DNA from: JAGOLU01 sp037138475
Lineage (GTDB): Bacteria; Patescibacteriota; Microgenomatia; UBA1406; GWC2-37-13
Direction of reading: 5' to 3'
Assembly: GCA_037138475.1 (NCBI GenBank)
Contig: JBAXII010000007.1
Coordinates: forward strand, 1 to 64,000
DNA length: 64,000 nt
The notes under the pieces were generated by a model that ran no database searches, had not been told where the DNA came from, and saw only the letters and a list, made by a program, of their open reading frames with translations. Both the position numbers and the translations under genes were made by a program. Shown here in pieces: positions 56,798 to 64,000 of the stretch. Numbering within the stretch: the first letter of the stretch is position 1; each line of letters opens with the position of its first letter.

Positions 56798-57490
56798 ATG
56801 ATACATATTCAACAGGTTTCAAAACTCTTTGGGGACAAGAAAGCAGTGGACTCACTCGATCTCGAGATCAAGGTAGGTGAGGTGGTCGGCTTCCTCGGCG
56901 TAAATGGTGCCGGTAAGACTACCACTATGCGCATGATCACCGGTATCCTGAAGCCCTCCTCAGGCACCGTGATGGTCGATGGAGTCGATCCGATCGAGCA
57001 CCATCTCGCGACGACTCAAAAGATCGGATACCTTCCTGAAAATAACCCGCTCTATCCTGACATGAAGGTGCGCGAATATCTCCAGTTTATCCGCGAGGTG
57101 AAAAAGCACGGAGACATCAGTGATATCACTGCAAAAGTCGGCCTCTCAGATGTCATGGACAAAAAAATTGAGACCCTCTCACGTGGCTATCGTCAGCGTG
57201 TAGGTCTTGCTGCAGCTCTTCTGGGCAGTCCGCACATACTCATCCTGGATGAGCCAACGTCTGGTCTGGATCCCATCGAGCAGGATCGTATCCGTGAGCT
57301 CATCATCGAGCTAGCCAAAGACAAGATCATCATCTTTTCTACTCACATTCTGTCAGAAGTGGAGGATATTGCAAACCGTATAGTCATCATCAACCAAGGC
57401 AAAAAGATTTATGATGGGCCAAAGCCCAAGGGCAAAGGCGCAGTTGAAAAGTTGTTTAAAGAAAAAGTTCTCGAGTCAGATACGCGATGA
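56798..57490 (+). CDS. ABC transporter ATPase (GldA-like)
   Basis: The 230-residue protein is an ABC ATPase with Walker A GVNGAGKTT (about 34-42), the signature LSRGYRQRVGLA (about 128-139), Walker B ILILDEPTSGLDP (about 147-159) and H-loop IFSTHIL. It is followed by an ABC-2-type permease and a GldG-like auxiliary protein, the GldA-F-G arrangement, which in Bacteroidetes is tied to gliding and elsewhere to export of unknown substrates. A transporter role is firm, the substrate unknown. Start ATG has the CT-ATG context. Confidence 0.93.
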   Translation: MIHIQQVSKLFGDKKAVDSLDLEIKVGEVVGFLGVNGAGKTTTMRMITGILKPSSGTVMVDGVDPIEHHLATTQKIGYLPENNPLYPDMKVREYLQFIREVKKHGDISDITAKVGLSDVMDKKIETLSRGYRQRVGLAAALLGSPHILILDEPTSGLDPIEQDRIRELIIELAKDKIIIFSTHILSEVEDIANRIVIINQGKKIYDGPKPKGKGAVEKLFKEKVLESDTR

Positions 57491-57498
57491 TTTTTTGC

Positions 57499-57561
57499 GT
57501 GTCATTCCGGACTTGATCCGGAATCCAAATAATTTAGATCCTGAATCAAGTTCAGGATGAC
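57499..57561. repeat. Two REP palindromes between GldA- and GldF-like genes
   Basis: GTCATTCCGGACTTGATCCGGAATCC (split here as GTCATTCCGGAC and TTGATCCGGAATCC) at 57502-57527 and GATCCTGAATC-AAG-TTCAGGATGAC at 57536-57560 fill the gap in mirror orientation. The ATG of the next gene directly abuts the second. Confidence 0.85.
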
Positions 57562-58290
57562 ATGATAGATACTATGCGACCTCTTATCAAAAAAGAACTC
57601 GGTCACTACTTCAATAACCCTTTTGGGTATATCATCGTCGTGCTGTTTGCAGTGTTTGCAAATTTTATGTTTGTCAAAGATGTCTTTGTGATCGGACAGG
57701 TGAGCATGCGACAGTTTTTTGGACTCCTCCCCTGGATCGCGATGATATTTGTCCCCGCAGTTGCGATGCGCGCCCTCGCTGAGGAAAAGCGCGTGCGAAC
57801 CATGGAGATACTACAGACCATCCCCCTGACTCCCACGCAAATCGTACTCGGCAAGTTCATCGCGCTCGTGATCGTGTGTATGGTCGCACTCGCGCTCACT
57901 CTGGGCCTGCCGGTCAGTCTAAATGTGATCGGTGCGGGAGTTGGCAGCTCGCTGTATCTCCCCGAGGTCTTGGTCGCGTATGTAGGAGTGGTATGCTTTT
58001 TTGCGATGGCACTCTCAGTGTCACTCTTTGTATCGGGAGGGACTGATAACCAAGTAGTCGCATTTCTCATGGGGGCGGTGGGGCTCTTTATTCTAAATGT
58101 TTTGGGCACAGATGTCATAAACTCAGTGGTGCCTGAGGTGCTCGATCGTGCCTTTACGACGCTTAGTCCCGTGAACCAGCTGAATAGCTTTATCAAAGGC
58201 GTCCTGGATGTACGAAGCATATTTTACTTTGTCAGCGTGACGTCCATCATGCTCTTTTTGACCATCATGGATGTAGAAAAAAGAAGTTGA
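57562..58290 (+). CDS. ABC-2-type permease (GldF-like)
   Basis: The 242-residue protein has six transmembrane helices in the ABC-2 layout and the family stretch EEKRVRTMEILQTIPLTPTQIVLGKF (about 74-99, shortened here). An N-terminal KKELGHYFNNPFGYIIV (about 9-25) is typical of GldF. It pairs with the ATPase 72 bases upstream, from which REP palindromes separate it. The start may be 57562 or the ATG at 57574 (MRPLIKKELG). Ten bases downstream the GldG-like gene begins. Confidence 0.85.
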   Translation: MIDTMRPLIKKELGHYFNNPFGYIIVVLFAVFANFMFVKDVFVIGQVSMRQFFGLLPWIAMIFVPAVAMRALAEEKRVRTMEILQTIPLTPTQIVLGKFIALVIVCMVALALTLGLPVSLNVIGAGVGSSLYLPEVLVAYVGVVCFFAMALSVSLFVSGGTDNQVVAFLMGAVGLFILNVLGTDVINSVVPEVLDRAFTTLSPVNQLNSFIKGVLDVRSIFYFVSVTSIMLFLTIMDVEKRS

Positions 58291-58300
58291 TTTACACCCT

Positions 58301-59800
58301 ATGCGCATCTCCTCAATACTCAAAAAAATCAAGCTCGATAAATCATCTCGTGATGTGGTCATCGGCGTACTCATCGCAGGACTTATGGGGATCAATCTCC
58401 TTATCACTCAAATCCCCTGGAAGCTGGATCTGTCTCGTGGGCATGCGTATACGCTCTCAGATTCCTCCAAAAGGATCATTAGCACGTTGAAGGACCCTGT
58501 CGAGATCATGTTCTTTGCAAACTCAGATCTGCCAAGCAAATTCCTCCCCACCAAAACAGAGGTATCAGATCTCCTGAGCGAGTACAAATACAGCTCGACA
58601 AAAGTATCTGTCAAGACAGTCGATCCAAAGTCTGATGAGGCGAGTCGCAAGCTCGCGGCTGAGTACAGTATCCCTGAGCTCCAGTTTTCATCAGTCGAAA
58701 ATGATCAGTTCGCAGTCAGCAGTGGATACTTTGGTATCGGTATCAAAGTCAAAGACAAAAAAGAGTCCATCCCCACCATTGACACCCAAACGCTCGAGTA
58801 CACCATCTCATCTATCCTGTACAAAGCCACCTCTCCTACCCAAAAGAAAGTGGCGCTCGTTGGAGGAGCACCTGACCTCTCGATGATGGGTCAGCCAGGG
58901 AGTGGTGAGTCCATGGATACACTTCGACAGGTCCTCACCTCACAGTCCCCCGTGGAGCAGGTGGATCTCACCAAGCTCGATAGTTCATATCGCCCACTCG
59001 TCATGCTTGACACACAAGACTCTGCACTCACTGAGGAATCACTCACCGCGGTCAAGTCATACCTCGCTGGTGGTGGCGCCGCGATTTTCATGACAGATGG
59101 AGTAGCAGTCTCAAATGATCTCGTGGGTTCATCAGCATCAGCGAAGCTCCAGCCACTCCTCGATGAGTATGGAATCTCAGTAAATCGGGACCTGGTACTC
59201 TCTGCTCAGTCTGAGATCGTGAATTTTGGAGCAAATCAATCTCAACAATACGTGACACAGTATCCGTATTGGGTGCGTACGAATATGTTCAATCCCGAGG
59301 CTCCGTATGCGGCGAACATCAGCTCGCTTACCTTTCCCTGGACTTCATCTCTCTCACTCAAAAAGAAGGCAGACGTCAGGCAAGTTGAGCTCGTGAGATC
59401 CACCGTCCAATCATGGAAAGTGACCGATGTCGCCGATGTAAAGCCAAATAGCGTCAAAGAACCAGCCAATCCAGGCTCACAACTCCTCATCGCACATGCA
59501 AAAAATACAAAGTCCAAAGGTGAAGTCATCGTGATCCCCTCATCTCGGTTCGTCCAAGATAGATATCTAGGGAGATCGAGCAATCTCGACTTTGTGGTCA
59601 ATCTCGTGAATGACTTCTCATCAGCAGGTGCGCTCTCTGGTATCCGTGCACGTGCCATGCAGTCGCTCCCCATGCCCTCACTCGTAAATGCACAAAAGGA
59701 CATGTTTAAGTGGGGGAATATCCTGCTCCTTCCACTCCTCTGTGTAGGGTATGGATTTATGAGACTCAGGATGAGGAAAACAAGCGAAACTAACTTATAA
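58301..59800 (+). CDS. GldG-like ABC auxiliary protein
   Basis: The 499-residue protein has one N-terminal transmembrane helix (about 20-38), then a large extracytoplasmic domain of the ABC_transp_aux type beginning WKLDLSRGHAYTLSDSSKRIISTLKDPVEIMFF (about 41-73), and a C-terminal transmembrane helix near 476-492. This is the GldG layout. It completes the GldA-F-G set and probably forms the extracytoplasmic part of the complex. Its stop codon lies inside a heptamer array (59799-59840). Start ATG has the CT-ATG context. Confidence 0.85.
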   Translation: MRISSILKKIKLDKSSRDVVIGVLIAGLMGINLLITQIPWKLDLSRGHAYTLSDSSKRIISTLKDPVEIMFFANSDLPSKFLPTKTEVSDLLSEYKYSSTKVSVKTVDPKSDEASRKLAAEYSIPELQFSSVENDQFAVSSGYFGIGIKVKDKKESIPTIDTQTLEYTISSILYKATSPTQKKVALVGGAPDLSMMGQPGSGESMDTLRQVLTSQSPVEQVDLTKLDSSYRPLVMLDTQDSALTEESLTAVKSYLAGGGAAIFMTDGVAVSNDLVGSSASAKLQPLLDEYGISVNRDLVLSAQSEIVNFGANQSQQYVTQYPYWVRTNMFNPEAPYAANISSLTFPWTSSLSLKKKADVRQVELVRSTVQSWKVTDVADVKPNSVKEPANPGSQLLIAHAKNTKSKGEVIVIPSSRFVQDRYLGRSSNLDFVVNLVNDFSSAGALSGIRARAMQSLPMPSLVNAQKDMFKWGNILLLPLLCVGYGFMRLRMRKTSETNL

Positions 59801-60052
59801 CTGAAAATTGATAATTGACAGCTTAGAGCTTAGAGCTTCCGCCAGAGGCGGATCAGCCTTTGGCTGAGAGAGCAAAGCTGCAAGCTATAGGTAACAAATT
59901 CTTCTGCAGGTCATCCCCGCGCACGCGGGGATCTAAAGGCGCCGGATACCTGTGCAGCTACTGTTCATAACATTGGACCCCGCCATGGCGGGGTGACAGA
60001 CAAGTGAGGTTGCAAATATCGTCATCAAATCAGTTGACGAGTACTGGGATGA
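59799..60052. repeat. Heptamer array and dispersed repeat R2 copy 2
   Basis: 59799-59840: AACTGAA, AATTGAT, AATTGAC, AGCTTAG, AGCTTAG, AGCTTCC. AGAGCAAAGC at 59869-59878. 59914-60052 aligns with 19328-19480, sharing GGGGATCTAAAGG, a second palindrome and CAGTGAGGTT-N-CA before the GTCATC...GTTGAC motif. Confidence 0.8.
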
Positions 60053-60079
60053 CATAATTTTAACCATCTATCGCTCTCA

Positions 60080-60610
60080 CTATCCTTTCTTATCCCAAAA
60101 GTACTCCAGTGTCGTACGCAGGACGGGGAAGGCTAGGGCATCCATATCGATCTCCTCGCGTGAAAAGTATCGTATCTCAGACACGTCATCGTTTGGCTGA
60201 GGTACCTGAGCACCACGTATTTTCGCGGTAAACACAAATCCAAGTGTATGGTAGTTCATCCCCTTGAAGACATATCGATCATATCCAGAGTTCATATACG
60301 CGATATCGTCTAGCTCGACCCCCAGCTCCTCTCGAGCCTCACGACGCACAGACTCCTCAGCTGTCTCCTCACAGTCCATAAATCCTCCCGGCAGATCCCA
60401 TTTGCCCTTTGCGGGATCAAAGGCACGCTTCGTGAGGAGTGCTCTACCACTCGCATCTGTGATGATGATCGCGTTGCAGGGGCGTGGGTTGATATAGTAG
60501 TCAGTCTGACACGCATCACAGTGGCGGTACTTAGATGAGGGTTTGATGGTGCGCGCGCCACAGCGCGCGCAATACTCACAGTCGATTTCGTCCATAGTAA
60601 TCAGTGACAT
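60080..60610 (-). CDS. Nudix hydrolase with N-terminal zinc ribbon
   Basis: The 176-residue protein begins with a zinc-ribbon-like part (CEYCARCGARTI ... CDAC, four or more cysteines at about 10-34) as in NudC-type proteins, followed by a Nudix domain with box GGFMDCEETAEES...REAREELG (about 76-98). Such proteins hydrolyse NAD(H) or related dinucleotides, though the NudC-specific SQPWPFPxS motif is not seen. Substrate is therefore open. It stands alone between repeat clusters. Confidence 0.87.
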   Translation of the reverse strand: MSLITMDEIDCEYCARCGARTIKPSSKYRHCDACQTDYYINPRPCNAIIITDASGRALLTKRAFDPAKGKWDLPGGFMDCEETAEESVRREAREELGVELDDIAYMNSGYDRYVFKGMNYHTLGFVFTAKIRGAQVPQPNDDVSEIRYFSREEIDMDALAFPVLRTTLEYFWDKKG

Positions 60611-60634
60611 TTTAATTTATATTTCTCTACCTCA

Positions 60635-60786
60635 TGTCATTCCTGCGCAGGCAGGAATCAGTTGTGTTCATAATGTTTATAATCTATTACAAGTCATTCT
60701 TGTCCTGCATCTAAATGCGGGATAAACTCCGGCAATAATCCAGCATATTGGCATGATCATGTCATTCCTGCGCAGGCAGGAATCAG
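60635..60786. repeat. REP palindromes, left flank of GIY-YIG gene 2
   Basis: ATGTCATTCCTGCG-CAGGCAGGAATC type palindromes occur at about 60633-60659 and 60759-60784 as nearly identical copies (GTCATTCCTGCGCAGGCAGG each), with GTCAT away from the gene. Confidence 0.85.
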
Positions 60787-60793
60787 CTATATA

Positions 60794-61081
60794 ATGGTTC
60801 GCATGTACGCAGTATACATACTGACTTCCGAAAGTCATAAAGTGCTGTATATAGGCGTCACCTCATCTCTAAAGAAACGTGTTTGGGAGCACAGGGAAAA
60901 GATAGTCGAGGGGTTTACCAAGAAGTATTCCGTGACTAAATTGGTATACTATGAAGTACATGAAGACATCCGCGTCGCCATCCAAAGAGAAAAATGTCTC
61001 AAAAGATGGAAACGTGAATGGAAGGAACGGATAATAAACGAAAGAAATCCTGGATGGAGAGAATTGTATTTTGAAATTTAG
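60794..61081 (+). CDS. GIY-YIG endonuclease-like protein 2
   Basis: The 95-residue protein is a stand-alone GIY-YIG domain related to the one at 43486-43785 (shared VLYIGVT, RVWEH/RVYEH, EGFT-K-Y, KLV-YE, WK-EWK-blocks). Landmarks: YAVYILTS (about 5-12), VLYIGVTSSLKKRVWEH (about 17-33) and a helix with Glu (VAIQREKCLKRWKREWKERII, shortened, about 60-80). It is flanked by REP palindromes: left at 60759-60784, right at 61107-61133, in mirror orientation. Start may be 60794 or the ATG at 60803. It precedes gltX on the same strand. Confidence 0.88.
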   Translation: MVRMYAVYILTSESHKVLYIGVTSSLKKRVWEHREKIVEGFTKKYSVTKLVYYEVHEDIRVAIQREKCLKRWKREWKERIINERNPGWRELYFEI

Positions 61082-61106
61082 CAAAACTGAAAAGAATGAA
61101 TGATAT

Positions 61107-61133
61107 GGATCCCTGCCTTCGCAGGGATGACAG
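61107..61133. repeat. REP palindrome, right flank of GIY-YIG gene 2
   Basis: GGATCCCTGCC-TTC-GCAGGGATGACAG, the mirror-oriented partner of 60759-60784, ending 17 bases before gltX. Confidence 0.85.
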
Positions 61134-61149
61134 ATATAAACCATTATAA

Positions 61150-62583
61150 ATGTTCAAAGATGACAAAACCCACCCTATGATCCGAACTCGCATGGCTCCC
61201 TCTCCCACAGGAGCCGATCTCCACATCGGCAGCATCTACACCGCATACCTGAACTATGTCTATGCCAAAAAGCACCGGGGGAAGTTTATCCTGCGTATCG
61301 AGGATACTGATCGCACGCGATACGTCGAGGGAGCAGAGGAACAGTTTATGAAATCACTGGCGAGCTATGGGATAGAGGTCGACGAGGGTCCCGCACAAGG
61401 AGGACCGTTTGGTCCTTATCGTCAGTCAGAGCGACTAGAGATCTATAAAAAATATGCACATGAGCTGGTGGGAAAAGGCCATGCATACATCTGCACGTGT
61501 ACCAAAGAGCGGATGGAGCAGGTGCGTGAGGAGCAAAAGCTCCGCAAGTTGATACCTCGCTATGATGGGGAGTGTCGGGAGAAGAAGCTCACCCTTGACT
61601 CCGTCGGAGAGACTCCCTTTGTCATCCGCATGAGGATGCCCGTGGACGAAGCCATCACCTTCCAAGATCTTATCCGTGGAGAGATATCGATCAACACGAG
61701 TGACCTCGATGACCAAGTACTTCTAAAGGCTGATGGATATCCCACCTACCATCTGGCTGTGGTGATCGATGACTATCTCATGCAGATCACCCATGTGATC
61801 CGCGCTGAGGAATGGATCAACTCGACACCCAAGCACATCCTCCTCTATAGGTACTTTGGATGGGAGCTGCCAGCATTTTGTCATGTGTCACTCCTGCGCA
61901 ACACTGACAAGTCCAAGCTCTCCAAGCGCAAAAATCCCGTCTGGTCCAGCTGGTTCCTCGCTCAGGGATACCTCCCTGATGCGATGGTGAACTACCTCTC
62001 GCTCATGGGGTGGGCGCACCCTGATCAAAAGGAGATCTTTTCGCGCGCGGAGTTTGAGTCCCTTTTTGACCTGAAGGATCTGAAGGCTGTGGGACCTACA
62101 TTTGACCTCGTGAAACTCGAGTGGATGAATGGGGAATACATACGCTTCGCTTCAATTTCCAATCTACAATCTGCAATCTGTAATTATCTGAAAGAACATG
62201 ATAAAAATGCATATGCACTGACGACTGACGACTCACGACTATTCTCCGGTTCGATCCCCCTCATACAGTCTCGGATCAAAAAGCTCAGCGACTACTGGCC
62301 TATCTGTGAGTTTTTCTTTTCACGTCCCACGACACACGAGGTAGATCTGAAGACATACACAGCTCAGCTGCAAGCTACCAGCAGTAAGCTACAAGCAATC
62401 GGAGAGTGGACTGCGACGAATATTGGTGAGGCGATGCAGAAGGCATGTGATGAGCTGGGCATGAAAAAAAGTGAGTACTTTATGATGATGCGCGTCGCGA
62501 TCACAGGGAAGAAAATTTCTCCCCCACTGAACGAGTCCATGGAGCTCTTGGGCAAAGAAGAGTGCCTCGCAAGACTTTCGTAA
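61150..62583 (+). CDS. gltX: Glutamyl-tRNA synthetase with three in-frame heptamer arrays
   Basis: The 477-residue protein is a class I GluRS: MAPSPTGADLHIGS with the HIGH-equivalent (residues 15-28), LRIEDTDRTR (about 47-56), RAEEWINSTPKH (about 218-229) and the KMSKS-equivalent KLSKRK (about 256-261), then the helical anticodon-binding region. It charges tRNA-Glu, and perhaps tRNA-Gln if an amidotransferase exists. The C-terminal region contains three heptamer arrays: residues about 335-346 (62152-62186), 356-365 (62217-62244) and 407-416 (62369-62396). All are in frame and within the anticodon-binding half. The catalytic half is intact. Confidence 0.93.
   Translation: MFKDDKTHPMIRTRMAPSPTGADLHIGSIYTAYLNYVYAKKHRGKFILRIEDTDRTRYVEGAEEQFMKSLASYGIEVDEGPAQGGPFGPYRQSERLEIYKKYAHELVGKGHAYICTCTKERMEQVREEQKLRKLIPRYDGECREKKLTLDSVGETPFVIRMRMPVDEAITFQDLIRGEISINTSDLDDQVLLKADGYPTYHLAVVIDDYLMQITHVIRAEEWINSTPKHILLYRYFGWELPAFCHVSLLRNTDKSKLSKRKNPVWSSWFLAQGYLPDAMVNYLSLMGWAHPDQKEIFSRAEFESLFDLKDLKAVGPTFDLVKLEWMNGEYIRFASISNLQSAICNYLKEHDKNAYALTTDDSRLFSGSIPLIQSRIKKLSDYWPICEFFFSRPTTHEVDLKTYTAQLQATSSKLQAIGEWTATNIGEAMQKACDELGMKKSEYFMMMRVAITGKKISPPLNESMELLGKEECLARLS
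62152..62396. repeat. Three in-frame heptamer arrays inside gltX
   Basis: 62152-62186: TCAATTT, CCAATCT, ACAATCT, GCAATCT, GTAATTA. 62217-62244: ACTGACG, ACTGACG, ACTCACG, ACTATTC. 62369-62396: TGCAAGC, TACCAGC, AGTAAGC, TACAAGC. Each has a different motif but the same 7-base period. Confidence 0.9.
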
Positions 62584-62597
62584 CTTAACCCTATATG

Positions 62598-62705
62598 TCA
62601 TTGCGAGGATCAGCCGAGGCGGAGACGTAGCAATCCCTTACTCAACGAGATTGTCACCCCGCCACAGCGGGACAGGCTCAGTCCAAGGCCTCTCGCACTG
62701 ACATG
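62598..62705. repeat. REP-like palindromes after gltX
   Basis: GTCATTGCGAGG ... GTAGCAATCCC at about 62598-62638 and a GCCACAGCGGGACAGGC-type block to 62705, ending CTGACATG. No gene seen. Confidence 0.7.
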
Positions 62706-62729
62706 CATCACAGATGGGAGCGACGTGTA

Positions 62730-64000
62730 TTAAGTGTTCCTTACTACACTTGGTCTCAGCATCTCCCTCACTACCCGATAGCCCATCTTCGCTAGGAGGA
62801 TCGTGGAGGCGAGGAGGATGGAGGAGACTATGTGATTCAATGTCTCAGGTACGGCATAGCCCGATCTGACGACGCCGATATACAGCATGGACACGGCATG
62901 GAAGGCAAACATGCCGATCGTGATGACTATGAAAAATGTATTGATCTTGTGATACCCCTGACTGATCCACTCATCTACAAATACCCAGATCTGCACCGCC
63001 ACGAGTGTTGAAAATAGAAATCCCTGTGCGCGCACTGGGTTTATGTCTAACATATAAAAGTATGCAGCGAGCGAGATGACGATGCCTAGTGATGCAGTGC
63101 CGACGATCTTGCCTATCGTCCTCGAAGAGAAAAAATCTTGGAGTGAATGTTTCTTGGATGTCTCATGAGGGAGCCTGGTGATAGGCATAAACGCAAATGC
63201 AAATGCAGGCACTGAGTCTGTCACAAGGTTGATATACAGCAGCTGGAGCGGGGTCAGGAGGGACGCATGTGTATTTGAGAGTACGCCTGCAAACTGGGCG
63301 ATGACTCCAAAGAGCAGTATGCCGGCCTCCATACAGTTTGTTGCCAGGAGAAACATGATCGAGCGCTTGAGCTTTTGGATGATCGCGCGTCCCGCATGCA
63401 GAGCATCGATGAGCGTCGCAAAGTTATCATCGGCCAGCACGATCTGTGCTACCTCTTTGGCAGCATCGCTCCCCTTCATGCCCATCGCGATGCCCACATC
63501 TGCTTGCTTGAGTGCGATCGTATCATTTACCCCGTCACCGGTGAGCGCGACAAAGTGCCCCATCTGCTGCAGTGTTTGAGTGATGCGCTGTTTGTCCTCT
63601 GGTTGCACACGAGCAAATACTTTGGAGGTGAGGATCATGTGTCCCAGTTGAGCATCGGTCAGAGTCAGGAGATCTGTGCCAGTGATCACCGTATCGTGAT
63701 CACTGGCGATATGTGCGAGCCTTGCTATGTGGAGCGCCATCTGCGGATGATCGCCCGTGGCCATATAGGTGGTGATACCCATATTTTTTGATGCGTCTAC
63801 CACCTCTGCGATGTGTGGCTGGAGTGGATCCATGATGGCAAAAAATCCTACAAAGATATAGTGCGTAGTAGGTACCTCAGTCGAGGCATGGGGAGCATGG
63901 CTCTGATATGCGACTGCGATGAGACGCTTCCCTTTTTTGGCATAGGACTCCATGACTTTTGAAAACTCCTGCACTCGTACTTCTGAAAGTGGGTGCACGA
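62730..64000 (-). CDS. P-type cation-transporting ATPase (P2-like), C-terminal part; runs off the window
   Basis: At least 422 residues of the C-terminal half are visible; the N-terminal part, including the phosphorylated DKTG motif, lies beyond position 64000. The visible part starts in the nucleotide-binding domain. It has the hinge LTGDGVNDTIALKQADVGIAMG (about 150-170) and the loop TGDHPQMALHIAR, then six transmembrane helices with PLQLLYINLVTDSVPAFAFA in M6, where P2 ATPases bind ions (Asn and Asp present). This is the calcium/other cation P2 group. Transport of Ca2+ is likely but Na+, K+ or Mn2+ are not excluded. Confidence 0.9.
   Translation of the reverse strand, partial: VHPLSEVRVQEFSKVMESYAKKGKRLIAVAYQSHAPHASTEVPTTHYIFVGFFAIMDPLQPHIAEVVDASKNMGITTYMATGDHPQMALHIARLAHIASDHDTVITGTDLLTLTDAQLGHMILTSKVFARVQPEDKQRITQTLQQMGHFVALTGDGVNDTIALKQADVGIAMGMKGSDAAKEVAQIVLADDNFATLIDALHAGRAIIQKLKRSIMFLLATNCMEAGILLFGVIAQFAGVLSNTHASLLTPLQLLYINLVTDSVPAFAFAFMPITRLPHETSKKHSLQDFFSSRTIGKIVGTASLGIVISLAAYFYMLDINPVRAQGFLFSTLVAVQIWVFVDEWISQGYHKINTFFIVITIGMFAFHAVSMLYIGVVRSGYAVPETLNHIVSSILLASTILLAKMGYRVVREMLRPSVVRNT

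Noticed and set aside
1..64000. TGA recoding as in Gracilibacteria/Absconditabacteria
   Set aside because: TGA ends many genes, often in ATGA overlaps with the next start, and no conserved gene needs TGA read through.

Overview
The window looks like a stretch of chromosome from a small-genome bacterium of the Candidate Phyla Radiation (Patescibacteria) type. Supporting signs are many small single-pass membrane or secreted proteins with Thr/Pro-rich tails, a sortase locus with a 1652-residue DUF11-type surface protein, a membrane-anchored VirD4/TraG-like ATPase, a gamma-glutamyl-ligase (CofE-like) homologue, a 33-residue histone-H1-like peptide, a sparse glycolytic/gluconeogenic gene set, and almost no Shine-Dalgarno sequences. 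TGA is used as an ordinary stop, so this is not a TGA-recoding lineage (Gracilibacteria/Absconditabacteria). The lineage below that level is inference.

Layout. 0.1-1.6 kb: membrane-anchored methyltransferase pair and a GlcG/HbpS-like gene. 1.6-5.8 kb: a lower-GC block with a strong promoter, two divergent YrdC/Sua5-domain proteins, a soluble GAF histidine kinase and a stand-alone receiver. 5.8-11.7 kb: conjugation-type ATPase, ureohydrolase, MscL, flavodoxin, small envelope proteins. 11.8-20.9 kb: HMA/CcdA-like/cupredoxin fusion, Nudix, M29 aminopeptidase, ABC exporter, trypsin-like protease, exonuclease III. 21-27.7 kb: ClpB-type disaggregase, YibE/F-like, ZIP transporter, nuclease. 28-40.8 kb: tRNA-Pro, thioredoxin/DipZ-like pair, sortase plus giant surface protein, TypA, CofE-like, DUF192. 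40.8-48.6 kb (all minus): unknown gene, pgk, GIY-YIG, gap, fbp, four-helix protein, class I aldolase, transaldolase, i.e. a hexose-phosphate/triose block. 48.8-56.4 kb: unknown gene, H1-like peptide, trpR-trpB-trpA, yidD-PIN-antitoxin, fmt, trmD, sod. 56.8-64 kb: GldA/F/G-like ABC system, Nudix, second GIY-YIG, gltX and a P-type ATPase running off the edge.

The most unusual feature is the repeat landscape. More than 25 short arrays with a strict 7-bp period but changing motif (for example TGATAGC, GAATAAC, CAATTCT, CAAGTTC) fill intergenic space and also lie in frame inside gltX (three times), fmt, a DUF192 gene and the DipZ-like gene; an fbp gene carries two in-frame REP-like palindromes. 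Three one-gene units are bounded by inverted repeats: a four-helix-bundle (S23) gene between 38-bp heptamer arrays, two GIY-YIG genes each between mirror-oriented REP palindromes, and a secreted-protein gene between perfect 15-bp inverted repeats. These resemble minimal mobile cassettes and are the best candidates for an undescribed system.

Regulation can be read directly at several places: a TTGACA/TATGAT promoter with a near-consensus TrpR operator in its spacer at trpR (probably leaderless), a promoter with a CIRCE-like inverted repeat at clpB, a divergent promoter for the H1-like peptide, and a CT-ATG start context that seems to take the place of Shine-Dalgarno sites. All function statements below rest on reading motifs by eye; no database search was run.
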